From Triangularia verruculosa (Eukaryota > Ascomycota > Sordariomycetes > Sordariales > Podosporaceae), in assembly GCA_033296885.1 (NCBI GenBank), contig MU864072.1, forward strand, positions 1 to 39,604: a stretch of 39,604 bases of DNA, given 5' to 3'. A program made the position numbers and the translations under genes. Positions 1 to 9,269 of this stretch are shown here, one piece after another. The notes under the pieces were generated by a model. It was given only the letters and a program-made list of their open reading frames with translations. It was not told the origin of the DNA and did not search any database. Positions within the stretch are counted from its first letter, which is position 1, and each line of letters begins with the position of its first letter.

Positions 1-198
1 ACGCTAACCAAAATAAGGTTACAGGCCACGTTACGCTACCGTTTGACCGTTGCAGGGCACTGGTCTTAGCGTTCGGCTTTCCGGGACTTCGGATTACTTC
101 AGGGAGCCGAGTTCCGTTCCGGCAACCGTGGTGCCTAAGCACTGCTGATCCAAGCCATTATATTGCCTCTGAGGCCCTGTATTCTACAGGGCTCAGAT

Positions 199-240
199 AC
201 ACTGTAAAATCCACAAACAAAAGCTGTATTTTAACATTAC
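199..240 (-). repeat. 40-base dispersed near-palindromic repeat, copy 1
   Basis: This block contains ACTGTAAAATCCACAAA followed by a CTGTATTTTAACA-like end. It is the reverse-complement counterpart of the copies at 32121-32160 and 33929-33970. The ends of the better copy (TACTGT and ACAGTA) are complementary, so it can fold as a hairpin. It could be a terminal piece of a DNA transposon; this is inference. Confidence 0.6.
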
Positions 241-286
241 CTATATATAGTCTTCGAAGAATTATTATTTATAACTAAGGATAAAT

Positions 287-508
287 AAAGGGCCGGCCTA
301 TTTAGTTATAATTAAGGATATTAAGATTAATATCCTAATAAATAGATTTTTAAATTAATTTGTTATTTAAAATCTTTAACCGTAATCTAATTTCTTATTT
401 ATATACTAAACGAGACGTTTATCTTAAAGCTTAATTTTAAATTTCGGCCAGCTTAGTATCGAATATGTCGATAAGCTTCCGGCTAAGGTCGCCTTTTTCT
501 ACCTAGAT
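287..508 (-). repeat. RIP-mutated copy of repeat shared with 7018-7238
   Basis: It aligns without large gaps to 7018-7238, and most differences are C to T or G to A. The less mutated copy reads on the minus strand as the C-terminal end of a protein (MEKGDLSRKLLDAFDAKLAEA then stop, split here as MEKGDLSRKL and LDAFDAKLAEA). In this copy the frame is still visible but altered. Mutated coding sequence of the same unknown element seems to continue past 508. Element type is unknown. Confidence 0.7.
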
Positions 509-1939
509 ATTTTTAATAGCCGGCTACCCTTACTACTTAGCCTTATACTCGATGTACCCTTTAGTCTTTCGTCGTGTAATTAATTTCTTAAATTCGAATA
601 GTTCTTAGACGGGTTCGGATCTAAATTAAATAATAACTCCGAAATTAATATTCTCGTTTTTTACCTAACTATTATTACTTTCCGGGTATTTTACTTATTT
701 TACTTTATACTATATTCTTTTCCCGATTTTACCTTTTATAATTAACTTTTTTACTTTATAATTATTATTATAAATAATTAATAGTTTTTTTTTATTAAAT
801 TATACTATATTATTAATTAGTAGTTTTCGAAAGTACTATAATATAGTATTTATAATAGATTTTACGGTAATTATATATATAGAAGTATATATAATAGAGC
901 TACCTATAAACGTCGGGTTATGTTCTATCCGTATATTCGGGTTAACTGAATTATCGTTATTGATAAACGAACGTAAACTATCGAAATTAAGTAAAGATTA
1001 GTAATTAAAATCTATAAATATATTATCGGGTAAGGATAAAAGCAGGGTATTTAAATTAGAATAGTTATTATCTAAGGTACTACTATATTAAGTGCTATAA
1101 TATAAAGAGTATATACTAAATACAGTTAGCGTCTTAGTTACGTTGAATTAACTAAAGTCGGCTACTAAAGTATTAATAAATATATAGTTAATTAATTGGG
1201 AAGAACGACGTTTAGTAGTTCGTTTCTTATCTAGTTATTCGTATACCTAATCTTCTTTTAACTAGGGGCGTAACTGCTTTCTTCTTAAAATAACAGAAGT
1301 TCTAATCCTATTAACCTAGCTCTCGCCTAGTAAAATTCCAGCGCGAGGTTTGCTACTCCGATAGGCGTCGTATATATAGTGCTAGAAGTCTAACTCCGAT
1401 TAAAATTTCGTATCGTATAGGAAATATAAATATAGAATAGGATCCTCGGTAGCGAAGCTTTAAATATAAGCCGTAATATATTCCCAGATATATTACTGCT
1501 AATTATATCGTTTTAGAAACTGCTTTATTCGCTTGTCCGTTAGTAGACCTTCATTCCCGAGATAATAGAGACAGTGTCCGGCATATATAATAGTATTACG
1601 GAATATTACTAGGTCGCACTAGAAAGGTACATTGCCATTGCTGATGTAATCTTAACAGTAGTTCTCCTAATCCCTTTTGGCGGTTACCCACTTACTGTAG
1701 TGGAAACAGAATTCTGTAAAACCAGATTTAGCTTTATGATAACTTTCGAAGTAATGGAATACATGTTTCCATCTATCTTTAACAAGGAAGCTAATGCAGT
1801 TATTAGCGGTTACAGCCTGAACAATATCGGAATCTGGATATGGACGATTTCCATTTCCGTTCTGGGACCTGAGCAGTCGCCGCTTTAACCTGAGCAGAAG
1901 TGGAGATCTCCTGAGCAGGGGGAACAAGAGCCTGAGCAG

Positions 1940-2081
1940 GCCCTGAGCACGGTGAGCAAGACCCTGAGCATGGTGAGCAAGGTCCTGAGCACGGTGAGCA
2001 AACCCCGAGCACGGTGAGCAAACCCCGAGCACGGTGAGCAGGCCCTGAGCACGGTAAGCAAGGCCCTGAGCATGGTGAGCA
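1940..2081 (+). repeat. 21-bp minisatellite, about 7 units
   Basis: Tandem units of the form GCCCTGAGCACGGTGAGCAAG recur about seven times. Most are 21 bases and two are 20 bases. Read on the plus strand the 21-base units would encode LSTVSK-type heptads, but the 20-base units break the frame and no supporting gene is visible. Looser CCTGAGCAG motifs precede the array from about 1868. Confidence 0.85.
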
Positions 2082-2367
2082 ATGAATGAATCCAGGCTGC
2101 ATGGCTGGGGCGTACACCTATTCCACGGTAATTGTTGTTGGTGCTGCAGGGGGGTTTTGGTGGAAGTTGCTAAAGAATAACCCTGGGTGCACTAACAAAT
2201 ATTCCGCTTAGGGTTAGGAACAACCCAAGTTTTCGGTGATCCCGATGCAGGAACGGGAGAAGACTTGCCTGATTAAGACTAACTCAGAAACTGAGCACAG
2301 ACATTGGTTCCCTGTAATAAGTTTTACTTGATCGAGCACTGTATGGAAGATCACATTTTCTGGTCAT

Positions 2368-2765
2368 ACGAAAAGCCAGAAACGGCCTTTGCCTGTAGGC
2401 AGCGTTCTTGATTACATTAAAATTAAAAGCCATTTATGGCTTCAGTAGCAGCGATTTCTTATGTTGCCTATGTCAAAATGGCAAAGCTGTTTCTGGTTCC
2501 AGCAAAGGAGACCATCCCACGCTTCCAGATGAAGCAGCTCTGAGAGTCACTTTTGGCGCCTGGACTCCTTGCAAGGAAACCGGGAGCTTGGCTTTGCAAG
2601 GCTACCTGGCAATGGCAGATTACAATCATATCCAGAATCCTTGCTGCTTTGCGTTGAATTCTTCTTTTGCTGGAGCTGGAAACGGCGCCTCGGAGGATTC
2701 TATTCCTACGCCCCAAGTTTCTTAGCAGAGTAAATCCGGGGAGCCATTTCTGGCTTGAGCCAAGA
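2368..2765. repeat. cluster of palindromic AAGCCATTTMTGGCTT-type motifs
   Basis: Several short imperfect palindromes occur: AAAGCCAGAAACGGC near 2372, AAAGCCATTTATGGCTTC near 2427, AAGCTGTTTCTGGTTCCAGC near 2483, GCTGGAGCTGGAAACGGC near 2670 and GAGCCATTTCTGGCTTGAGC near 2740. The same motif family appears at 9270-9430, 31883-32010 and 37245-37650. Short open frames here are probably by-products of the repeat. Confidence 0.65.
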
Positions 2766-2957
2766 CAGCAGACAATTGGAGCGTGCTCCCACGGGCCGAG
2801 CCTTGGCATGGACCTCGACCATTCCAACACCAGAACCTTCCATCAGCGCGCACTGGCCAACGCGCTTAGCCAACTCAAAGGCTCAGAACCAGAAGCTGGT
2901 TTTGAACGCGACTGTAACACACCATTGGTAACATGCTGACTCACGTGCCGTGGTTAT
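2612..2957 (+). repeat. long dispersed repeat, inverted partner of 31673-32045
   Basis: The sequence from the TTACAATCATATCCAG block to the ACTCACGTGCCGTGGTT block is nearly identical in reverse complement to 31673-32045. The distal copy has about 20 extra bases that include another GAGCCAGAAACGGC motif. The two copies lie about 29 kb apart in opposite orientation. The middle, with CGCGCACTGGCCAACGCG, resembles the TGTAACGG-ended LTR-like repeats at 14113 and 31201, so all may derive from related retroelements. Confidence 0.8.
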
Positions 2958-3009
2958 GTCAGTAATCTGACAGCGTATCTCTCGAATTGTAGACGCCAGT
3001 AAAGCTCAC

Positions 3010-3210
3010 CTTGCGCCATTTCCCATCTGTACCATACAAGGTCTTGGATAACTCAGGATAATCCAGATCAAGTAGGTTTGGGCCGATGCGCACAACTGGC
3101 CCATACTTCTCATGGAGCTTCTGAATGGTCAAGTGGTACTTCCCAGGTAAAAACGCCAGAGGTTTGTGTAACCTGATCGTGGCAATACAGGCTCCTGTGG
3201 GTCGTAACCT
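3010..3210 (-). pseudogene. cytochrome P450 N-terminal exon fragment
   Basis: On the minus strand a frame reads RLHKPLAFLPGKYHL, then LHEKYGPVVRIGPNLL, then YGTDGKWRK. It ends at a plausible splice donor (AAG/GTGAGC at 3009-3004). The proline-rich hinge followed by KYGPVVRIGPN is characteristic of the N-terminal part of fungal P450s, which are about 500 residues, ER-anchored heme monooxygenases. The heme-binding Cys region and I-helix are absent, and the sequence beyond the donor does not continue the gene. It is a relic exon, perhaps carried by a mobile element. The upstream limit is uncertain. Confidence 0.7.
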
Positions 3211-3336
3211 GTTAAGGGTACGCCTTGTTTAGCAGAGCCCGTTTTGGCGGCTAAATTACTGGCCGGTTTCCCTGCGGCCATGATACAGGGTTTGCCAAGT
3301 CAATAACACCATTTAGCAGATGGAAGCAGGATTTCC

Positions 3337-3906
3337 ATGCAGCTTACAACGGATTTTCGAGGATTACAATTGGTAGCCGAACCTCCGTTACAGCATTATT
3401 CTCCGCCATTTTGGTCGTCTTTTCTGGATCAGACTCAGACGAGCTATCAACAGCATATGCCGAACTATACCTACCAACTTTTGTCTGCCCCGAGCCCACC
3501 GTATATGTATCTAATGCCTTCTCGAGAAGCGTCTGGCTTGCCTACTAACGCTCAATTCAGCAACACGCCGGTTATGGGTGGCCCAAGCCTGGGAAAGTTT
3601 CCAGTTCCATTGACGAGGCATCCAGATACCAGCGGACAGGCACGAGCGGTGCTCAGCCCGCGGATACCGCAGTGTTGGGAGCATGGATGCAATGGCCGCT
3701 CGTTTTCTACCTTTAGCAACCGGCACCAACGTGAAAAGTCGGGACAAACGACGAAGGCGACCTGCCCTAAATGCAGTAGGGAATTCACACGGTCGACGGC
3801 AAGAAACGAGCACACAGCCTGGGAAGGTTTGAATATCCCAAGAAGAAAGACAACAAATCGAACGCGCGCCAATCAACGGGTTGCGCCGACAGCCAAGACA
3901 GGCTAG
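3337..3906 (+). CDS. small C2H2-type zinc-finger protein, probably truncated
   Basis: An ATG-initiated frame of 189 residues. The N-terminal 110 residues are rich in Pro, Ser, Tyr and Gln, as in the disordered regions of fungal transcription factors. Two finger-like units follow: C113, C118 with H130, and C143, C146 (CPKCSREFTRS) with H159. The first finger seems to lack residues before its histidine (SNRHQREKSG), and the second lacks a clear last histidine. The frame then runs into sequence adjoining the gypsy element at about 3907 and stops. I infer a zinc-finger gene fragment truncated or altered at its 3' end; whether it is expressed is unknown. A complete small gene is possible but less likely. 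Confidence 0.55.
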   Translation: MQLTTDFRGLQLVAEPPLQHYSPPFWSSFLDQTQTSYQQHMPNYTYQLLSAPSPPYMYLMPSREASGLPTNAQFSNTPVMGGPSLGKFPVPLTRHPDTSGQARAVLSPRIPQCWEHGCNGRSFSTFSNRHQREKSGQTTKATCPKCSREFTRSTARNEHTAWEGLNIPRRKTTNRTRANQRVAPTAKTG

Positions 3907-3977
3907 ACCTTGCGCGGTGGCGATCACCTGCAGCATCCCGAACGAAGCGAAGCGAATCAAGTCAAGCCGATTTCGCC

Positions 3978-5813
3978 ATGGCTCACCCCCCGGCTGATGT
4001 GACCGATGCCGCGAGTGGCAGAGGCAGAGCCACCAGTACTACGGACAAGGATCGCGAGCAGTCCCGGAAGGAAGTCCGGTTCTCAGTGGACGCGTTCCAG
4101 TGGCACATCCCGAAGAACAAGAAGCTAGATACCGCGGTCAGCAAGGCTGCTGCCCGTGCCTCTGAGGCGATCCTCAGTAGCCCACACCAAGAAGACACTG
4201 CCGCCTGGGGCGCGATCGTGGTCGACGCCGCCGGCAATGAACAAGACATACCCGCCGCCGAGGTCTCCTACGCGGTGTTCCGTCGTGAGATCTCCAAGCG
4301 ACTCGACGATCTTCGGTATCACACCTCCTACGATACCGTCCTTTCCGACCAGACCGAGCGACTCCTATCCCTCGCTGAGCAATATGCCTCCCACGAGGGT
4401 CCGAGCATTCCGTTCCAAGCTATCCGCGAGCACGACAAGGATGAGACCCCGATTGGATTCAAGGGTGTGCTCCACGAGGACAAGTGGATCGAGTTGGTCA
4501 AGGAACGCCCTCACCAGATGTGGCAGGAATTCAAGCTGCGTACTCTGATGGCCTGTGTCATGAGCGAACAAATCCGGGAGCTGTACCACCACTTGACCTC
4601 GCTTGACCGTAACGTTCAGATCATCCACGACTGGGTCCCCGCGTTGTACCTCAAGGAGGCCGTCCAAGATGAGACAGCCGATGAGCGCGTCGAGGCTTTG
4701 AAAGATGCGTTGGCGTCTAAGGACGAGGAAATCAACAATTTGCAGGATGAAGTTAAGCATTGTGATATCCGGGTTGCGGAACTCGAGGACAACCTGCAGA
4801 AGGTCGAGGACCGCCTTGCCAGGGCTAAAGCCGAGATGTCCGACATGCGCGACAGCATTCACGAGGCTCGCGAGGCGTCTACTTTCCTCGCCAGTCAGAA
4901 CCAGAAGCTGACCCGAGAGAACGAAGAACGCAACAAGGCCAAGACTGTGTTGCCTTCTGCAGGGAGCCGTGGTCCCAAGGCCGACCAGAAGCTTTCCAAG
5001 GAAGAGGTGCGTAAGCGCTACGAGGCCGGAGAATGCTTCCTCTGCGGTGAGAAGGGCCATCTCAGCAAGAACTGTACCAAGGCACCCGACAAGAAGAAGT
5101 TCAAGTTTCACACCACAAGCACGGAGTACTTGGGGTTCGTGATCACAACTTCTGGGATCAAGGTGAACCCAAAGAAGATCGAGGCGGTGCGAAACTGGGA
5201 GAGGCCTACCAACGTGAAGGGAGTGCAGTCTTTCCTTGGGTTTTGCAACTTCTACCGCCGTTTTGTTAGAGAATATGGACGAATCGCCCGTCCATTGACG
5301 CTGTTGACCAGAAAAGACACTGAGTGGGATTGGTCGCCCGATTGCGAGGCAGCCTTCGAAGAGCTTAAGCGCCGGATGCTGAGCACTCCGGTGTTGAAGC
5401 ACTTCTCCCACCACAAGCCGACGAGACTGGAGACCGACTCGTCGCAGGGAGTGATGGCGGGTGTACTCTCTCAATTCCAGGAGAAGGACCAAGATTGGCA
5501 TCCAGTGGGGTATTGGTCGCAGACCCTGAGGGGCGCGGAGCATAACTACCACATTCACGACAAGGAGCTGATGGCCGTCGTCAAGGCGATTCAGTTCTGG
5601 TCGGCGGAACTGAGGGGTTTGCAGCACAAAGACCCCTTTCTTGTTATATCCGACCACGAGGCGTTGAAGTACTTCAGTACCAAGAGAATCCTGAACATCA
5701 GACAGGCGGCATGGGCCGAGGAGCTCTCAGGTTATAACTTCCACATCACAGCTCAGTCAGTGGCAGACGGGTCAGAGAGACGGGTCAGAGAGACGATGAG
5801 GCACTGGGCTTGA
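3978..5813 (+). pseudogene. Gag fused in frame to RT C-terminus and RNase H (gypsy)
   Basis: The 611-residue frame starts at a well-placed ATG (GCCATGG). Residues 1-230 are Gag-like, 231-320 are a charged, probable coiled coil, and 353-366 are a CCHC zinc knuckle (C353, C356, H361, C366). At about residue 375 the sequence passes directly into RT C-terminal motifs (TEYLGFVIT, SFLGFCNFYRRFV, 383-430), then Ty3-type RNase H with D487 (LETDSS), E530 (DKELMAVV) and D559 (SDHEAL). Protease and the RT region with the YxDD motif are absent, although the join keeps frame. The join lies in KKKFKF, which resembles both the Gag tail and the RT sequence before HTT, so a deletion at short homology is likely. 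The frame ends at 5813 next to a 13-bp tandem duplication. Confidence 0.85.
5766..5791 (+). repeat. 13-bp tandem duplication at polyprotein frameshift
   Basis: GACGGGTCAGAGA occurs twice in a row. Thirteen bases are not a multiple of three, and the coding register changes here from the RNase H frame to the integrase frame. Confidence 0.8.
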
Positions 5814-6190
5814 TCTCGGTCATTGATGTAGAAGACGTAGAAGTTCCATTGTTGACTTTGGCAGCGTTGGGCGAAGACACGGCGCCTCCCGAAGGCAGTG
5901 GATTTCAGCTGATGGATGAGCTCTTAGCTGCAAACAGGAGTAATGAGGCTCTGGAGGAGTATAGAGAGAAAGCAAGAAACGAGGAGATTCCTTCGGAGTT
6001 CAGCATGCAGGATGACCGTTTCGTTCTGTGCGGGGGACGGTTGATCGTTCCCGACGAGGCTACACTGCGAACGCGAGTGATAGCCGAAGTCCATGGAAGG
6101 CTACTGACGGCACACCCAGGCCGGCAAAAAACCCGGAAGTTGGTTAGTGCGAGATACTGGTGGCCAAAAATTGCAGGTGCCGACCCTCCT
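5792..6190 (+). pseudogene. gypsy integrase N-terminal region, frame-shifted from 3978-5813
   Basis: The frame continues the polyprotein in another register: RDDEALGLISVIDVEDVEVP, a linker, then VIAEVHGRLLTAHPGRQKTR and ARYWWPKIAG. This is the H2C2 zinc-binding region that precedes the integrase core. Both histidines are present, but the Cys pair and the whole DDE core are lost at the hAT junction at 6191. The shift relative to the upstream frame lies at the tandem duplication at 5766-5791. There is no independent ATG that would make this a gene of its own. Confidence 0.75.
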
Positions 6191-6937
6191 AGAAGGAATT
6201 AAATAGTGCCCAGACATCAATTCATATCAGCTTTGACCTCTGGACCTCTCCAAACCGCCTGGCATTTATTGCAATCTTCGCGCACTTCCTCGACCGGGAA
6301 TATCGTCAGCAGAACCGTCTGATCGGCTTCCGACGCCAATTAGGCACCCACGCCGGCGAGAATATTACCAATACCCTCGAGTAAGTTATCAAGGATTGGG
6401 GAATCGATTCGAGACTTAGGGTAGCGGTCTATAATAATACTTCAAATAACGACGCTTATTTACGGTCTTTCTTTCCTCGGTTTATGCCCTAGATAGATAA
6501 CGACAATGTTAAGGTACGGCGGATCCGATACTTCGGTTATATCTTAAATCTAATTGCAAAGGCCTTCCTTTTCGGCGGGGATAGCGATGCTTTTGAGATT
6601 TAGTCTAACTTTTATAATACTCTTAATTAGTACGAAGAGGGTTTCGAGTATTAGCGGCGTAAAGGATTAATTAAAAAGCTTTATAATATTATTAAATTTA
6701 TTAGAGCCTTATTATAACGTAGCGAGGTTTTTAGGAATATCGTTTAAGAGTATAATAACTCTAAGGACTTTATCTTCTCAAAGGAATCCTCTAAGAAATT
6801 TAAACTACGGCAGAATAACGCAACGCGGTAGAATTTAATATATCTAATAATTAAGCGAGCCTAGGAGAAGCAAGCAGAGATTCGGGCCTACCTGCTGAAC
6901 CTTAACCTCAGTAGTGCCTCGTTACAGTTGCCTCGCT
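6191..6937 (+). mobile_element. hAT transposase fragment, RIP-mutated centre
   Basis: It matches the reverse complement of about 26580-27325 within the larger hAT element. Starting at the GAAGGAATTAAATAGTGCCC junction it encodes HISFDLWTSPNRLAFIA and then HFLDREYRQQNRLIGF, the start of the RNase H-like catalytic fold of hAT transposases. The centre (about 6400-6850) is AT-rich with many stops, while about 200 bases at the left and 90 at the right remain clean. It sits inside the integrase region of the gypsy element, with no terminal inverted repeat or target duplication visible, so it is a fragment and not a simple insertion. Confidence 0.8.
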
Positions 6938-7017
6938 AATTAGGGAGGACGCCGTTTCCGGATACAACGACAGTAAATTCTGCATTACAACTATCATCGC
7001 ATTGCATTTTCCTTAGA

Positions 7018-7238
7018 ATAAAAGGCCGGCTTATTTAGCCGCAGTTAAAGGTATTAAAATCAATACCCTGACAAACAGATTTCCAGATTAATTCGTCGTT
7101 TAAAATCTTAACTGCAGTCCAATTTCTTATCTATACCAGACGAGACGTCTATCCTAAAGCTTAATTCTAGGCCTCGGCCAGCTTAGCATCGAATGCGTCG
7201 AGAAGCTTCCGGCTGAGGTCGCCCTTTTCCATCCAGAT
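7018..7238 (-). repeat. less mutated copy of repeat at 287-508; C-terminal coding end
   Basis: On the minus strand this reads WMEKGDLSRKLLDAFDAKLA, then EA and a TAG stop, followed by about 140 bases of probable 3' sequence. The partner at 287-508 is the same sequence with many C to T and G to A changes. It is the 3' end of an unidentified repetitive gene or element. Confidence 0.65.
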
Positions 7239-7304
7239 CCCTCATTATCTACCTTTTTCGAGGACCTCAACTGTCTGGAAGGCCCACTGGGATGTCTGTC
7301 GAGC

Positions 7305-7910
7305 TTGATACGTCGTTTTCCAGGGGAAAGACTAAACTCTGCCTTTTCGCGAATCTACACGGGGGTAAATCAGGAGCCCGGCTATGTTAAAATCCAAGAA
7401 TCCGATTCTGTAATTTCACTGGTTCCAGGAGGCGAGACGGACAGGTTAGATCTTGGGATCCGTCAGGGCTGGATGATCGCGATGCGGAAATGGACAGATA
7501 TTCCTCCAAAGCGTAAAAAGAATGACTGCATTCTTCGAGAAAACCTGGTCCACAAGGAAAATCCTAGAGCTATCCACGAAATTGCTACTCTGCTTCTCGA
7601 ACTAGGGTTCGAGTCTGAGAAAATCCATGATGTGCTGCGAGTTTCTCCGGAGAGCATAATTGCGCAAAACGCACTATTAGAGGCTCAGCCCCCGGGCCGG
7701 TTCTCATACGAGAGCTCCGACTTCGAGTCTCACAGAAGCCAGATGATAAAATTCCGAACAGCCAGGGAACTACCAATGGAAGACGTCATCATGACACCGG
7801 GAACAAAGTTTGTAATTATCTCTTCCCTTGCTGTGCGTTGCACAACATTAACTAGCCCGAACATTTTCAAAGGACTGTTCAGAGGCAGTGGCTTTTGCCA
7901 AGAACCTTAG
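7305..7910 (+). pseudogene. DUF3723-like protein fragment
   Basis: An open frame of about 200 residues that lacks an ATG at its start. It contains NSAFSRIYTGVNQEPGYVKI, IRQGWMIAMRKWTDIPP, IHEIATLLLELGFESEKI and a following SFES-like segment (SSDFESHRSQMIKFRTA). This arrangement recalls the fungal DUF3723 family, which is often repeated and found near transposons and in accessory regions, and whose function is unknown. Family proteins are much longer, so this is an internal piece. A possible splice acceptor (TTTTCCAG) precedes GGGGAAAGAC near 7320. The last 40 residues are less convincing. The assignment is from memory of the family pattern. Confidence 0.45.
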
Positions 7911-7945
7911 CCTGCAAAGATCCCTGAACGTTAAATCCCCACTAA

Positions 7946-8001
7946 CCTTGCGGGAAACCGACCCTTTTCCCACCAGCCTTGAGGGAAACCGACCCTTTTC
8001 C
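7946..8001 (+). repeat. two 25-bp direct repeats, 31-bp period
   Basis: CCTTGCGGGAAACCGACCCT plus TTTCC at 7946-7970 recurs with one change at 7977-8001. Confidence 0.85.
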
Positions 8002-9260
8002 GAGGAGCGCAGTGATCTACTTACTCCGTGACAGGGGTAGGTGTACCAATACAGCCCACATGCTGCAGCATTCCAAGTTGTCACATCCTATGTCGCCGGC
8101 CCCCCGGTACGGCTTCCCCAGAAGACACTACCAGGGTTAGGTTGAGCGCAGCGGGTGGGTTCGATAAATCTACCCCGCCTCCAACAGAATATCAGATGAG
8201 GATACGCTTGCGGTACGGGGCATCGTCGAGCTTTTCCATACTATTAAGCGCAAGAGCTTAACCGGAAGATCCTTGCCTTGAGTCCTTGGACTCATGTTCC
8301 GGCCTGAACAGTCTGTCGACACAGGTCTTGGGCGTCCTACCGAAGCCTGATTCTGCTCCGTCGATCCCAAGCTCCGTTCTGCAACCGTGCCCAGGACATA
8401 CCGATCCCGGGCCCACTCCGCAGCTCCGCGAGATCCAAATTCAATCACAACTGCAATATATCTTTTTCCACTCTCCGTATCCATCTCGAATTCGAGCTTC
8501 GACTTTTCGTTATCGTTCTGGATAATTAGCGCTTAGCCAAGTTATACAGTTAAATACACTTACTAGGTCCTTGCCAATTTGGTTTCTTACCAGATCGAAG
8601 ATTTCGGCTTCGGTTAAAGACCGGACATCCATTGCATTATCGAGGTTTGCTGTTGTCCCGATTCCGTTAAAGTGTTGCAGAAGTTTGCGCCCGACCAAAT
8701 TCTCTTGCGGCCCATCTCGACGGCGGGGTGGGATTCATGTCTGGTGAGTAGGGTGCTAGCTTTAGCAGCCTCACCCCAGCCTCAGCGCACATTCGCTCCA
8801 GTCTCTCTGATCAAGCAATCCAAAGACCTGCATGCTCGCTTTCTCACAAACCGCCACACATGGAAGGGTCCTGATCAAAGAACAACAACTCTTTTTTCGG
8901 AGTGGATACTGGAAGAATACCTGGAGATTCCTGTTTACAATAGCGTGACGTAAGAGGGATTTAGTGTACCTGAGGCTCCTCCAGCGGCGAGCTTGATTTG
9001 CAAGAGCGTGTATAGACCATTGCAGCTTCGTCCTTATGGCAGATATTTTGTCTGCAATGCCTGCTTCATTGCTCTCCATTTTGAAGTCCGCCATGGAGAG
9101 CAGGCAAACAACATCTGGGAATCCCTCGTGCCTAATCTCGCGGAGATCATTGCAAAGTACTGCCTACCAGCGGCATTGGAGCCCAACGAAGTGTCAGCTC
9201 TGGCGATCCGACTGCCAACGGCCCCCTAACGCCCCGAGCACTATCCCCCCGCCAATTAAC
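8002..9260. other. degenerate region without a supportable gene
   Basis: Base composition is moderate and short frames exist on both strands. On the minus strand 8510-8698 reads GRKLLQHFNGIGTTANLDNA and TEAEIFDLVRNQIGKDLVSV, and a frame beginning at an ATG at 9094 reads MADFKMESNEAGIADKISAI. On the plus strand 8993-9229 reads CNACFIALHFEVRHGEQANN. None matches a family I recognise and none has convincing boundaries. They may be eroded host-gene exons. Confidence 0.3.
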
Positions 9261-9269
9261 CCGGAACGG

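Larger units (their letters stand above)
1..1640. repeat. AT-rich RIP-type relic
   Basis: The stretch is AT-rich with frequent TA steps, retained CpG and few CA/TG steps, as expected after repeat-induced point mutation. No reading frame of useful length survives. It includes a mutated copy of a repeat also found at 7018-7238, and a 40-base hairpin repeat near 199. The first about 200 bases are less AT-rich. The original element is not identifiable by eye. Confidence 0.75.
3907..6190 (+). mobile_element. Ty3/gypsy retrotransposon deletion derivative
   Basis: The block carries a gypsy leader (3907-3977), a Gag frame, a zinc knuckle, the C-terminal part of reverse transcriptase, RNase H and the start of integrase (H2C2 zinc-binding region), in the canonical Ty3 order. 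Protease and the RT catalytic palm are missing. No LTR is recognisable on either side. The right end is an abrupt junction with a hAT fragment at 6191. Base composition is normal, so this copy has largely escaped RIP, unlike other elements in the window. Confidence 0.85.

Noticed and set aside
1700..1888. 62-residue plus-strand frame
   Set aside because: No ATG start and no family resemblance.
2408..2939. Open frames of about 90-120 residues on both strands
   Set aside because: They fall in dispersed palindromic repeats and recur at 31693-32098 as part of the same repeat. They are unlikely to be genes.
4365..5657. 430-residue open frame on the minus strand
   Set aside because: It is antisense to the gypsy Gag-RNase H frame, whose motifs are clear on the plus strand. 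The antisense product shows no family pattern.
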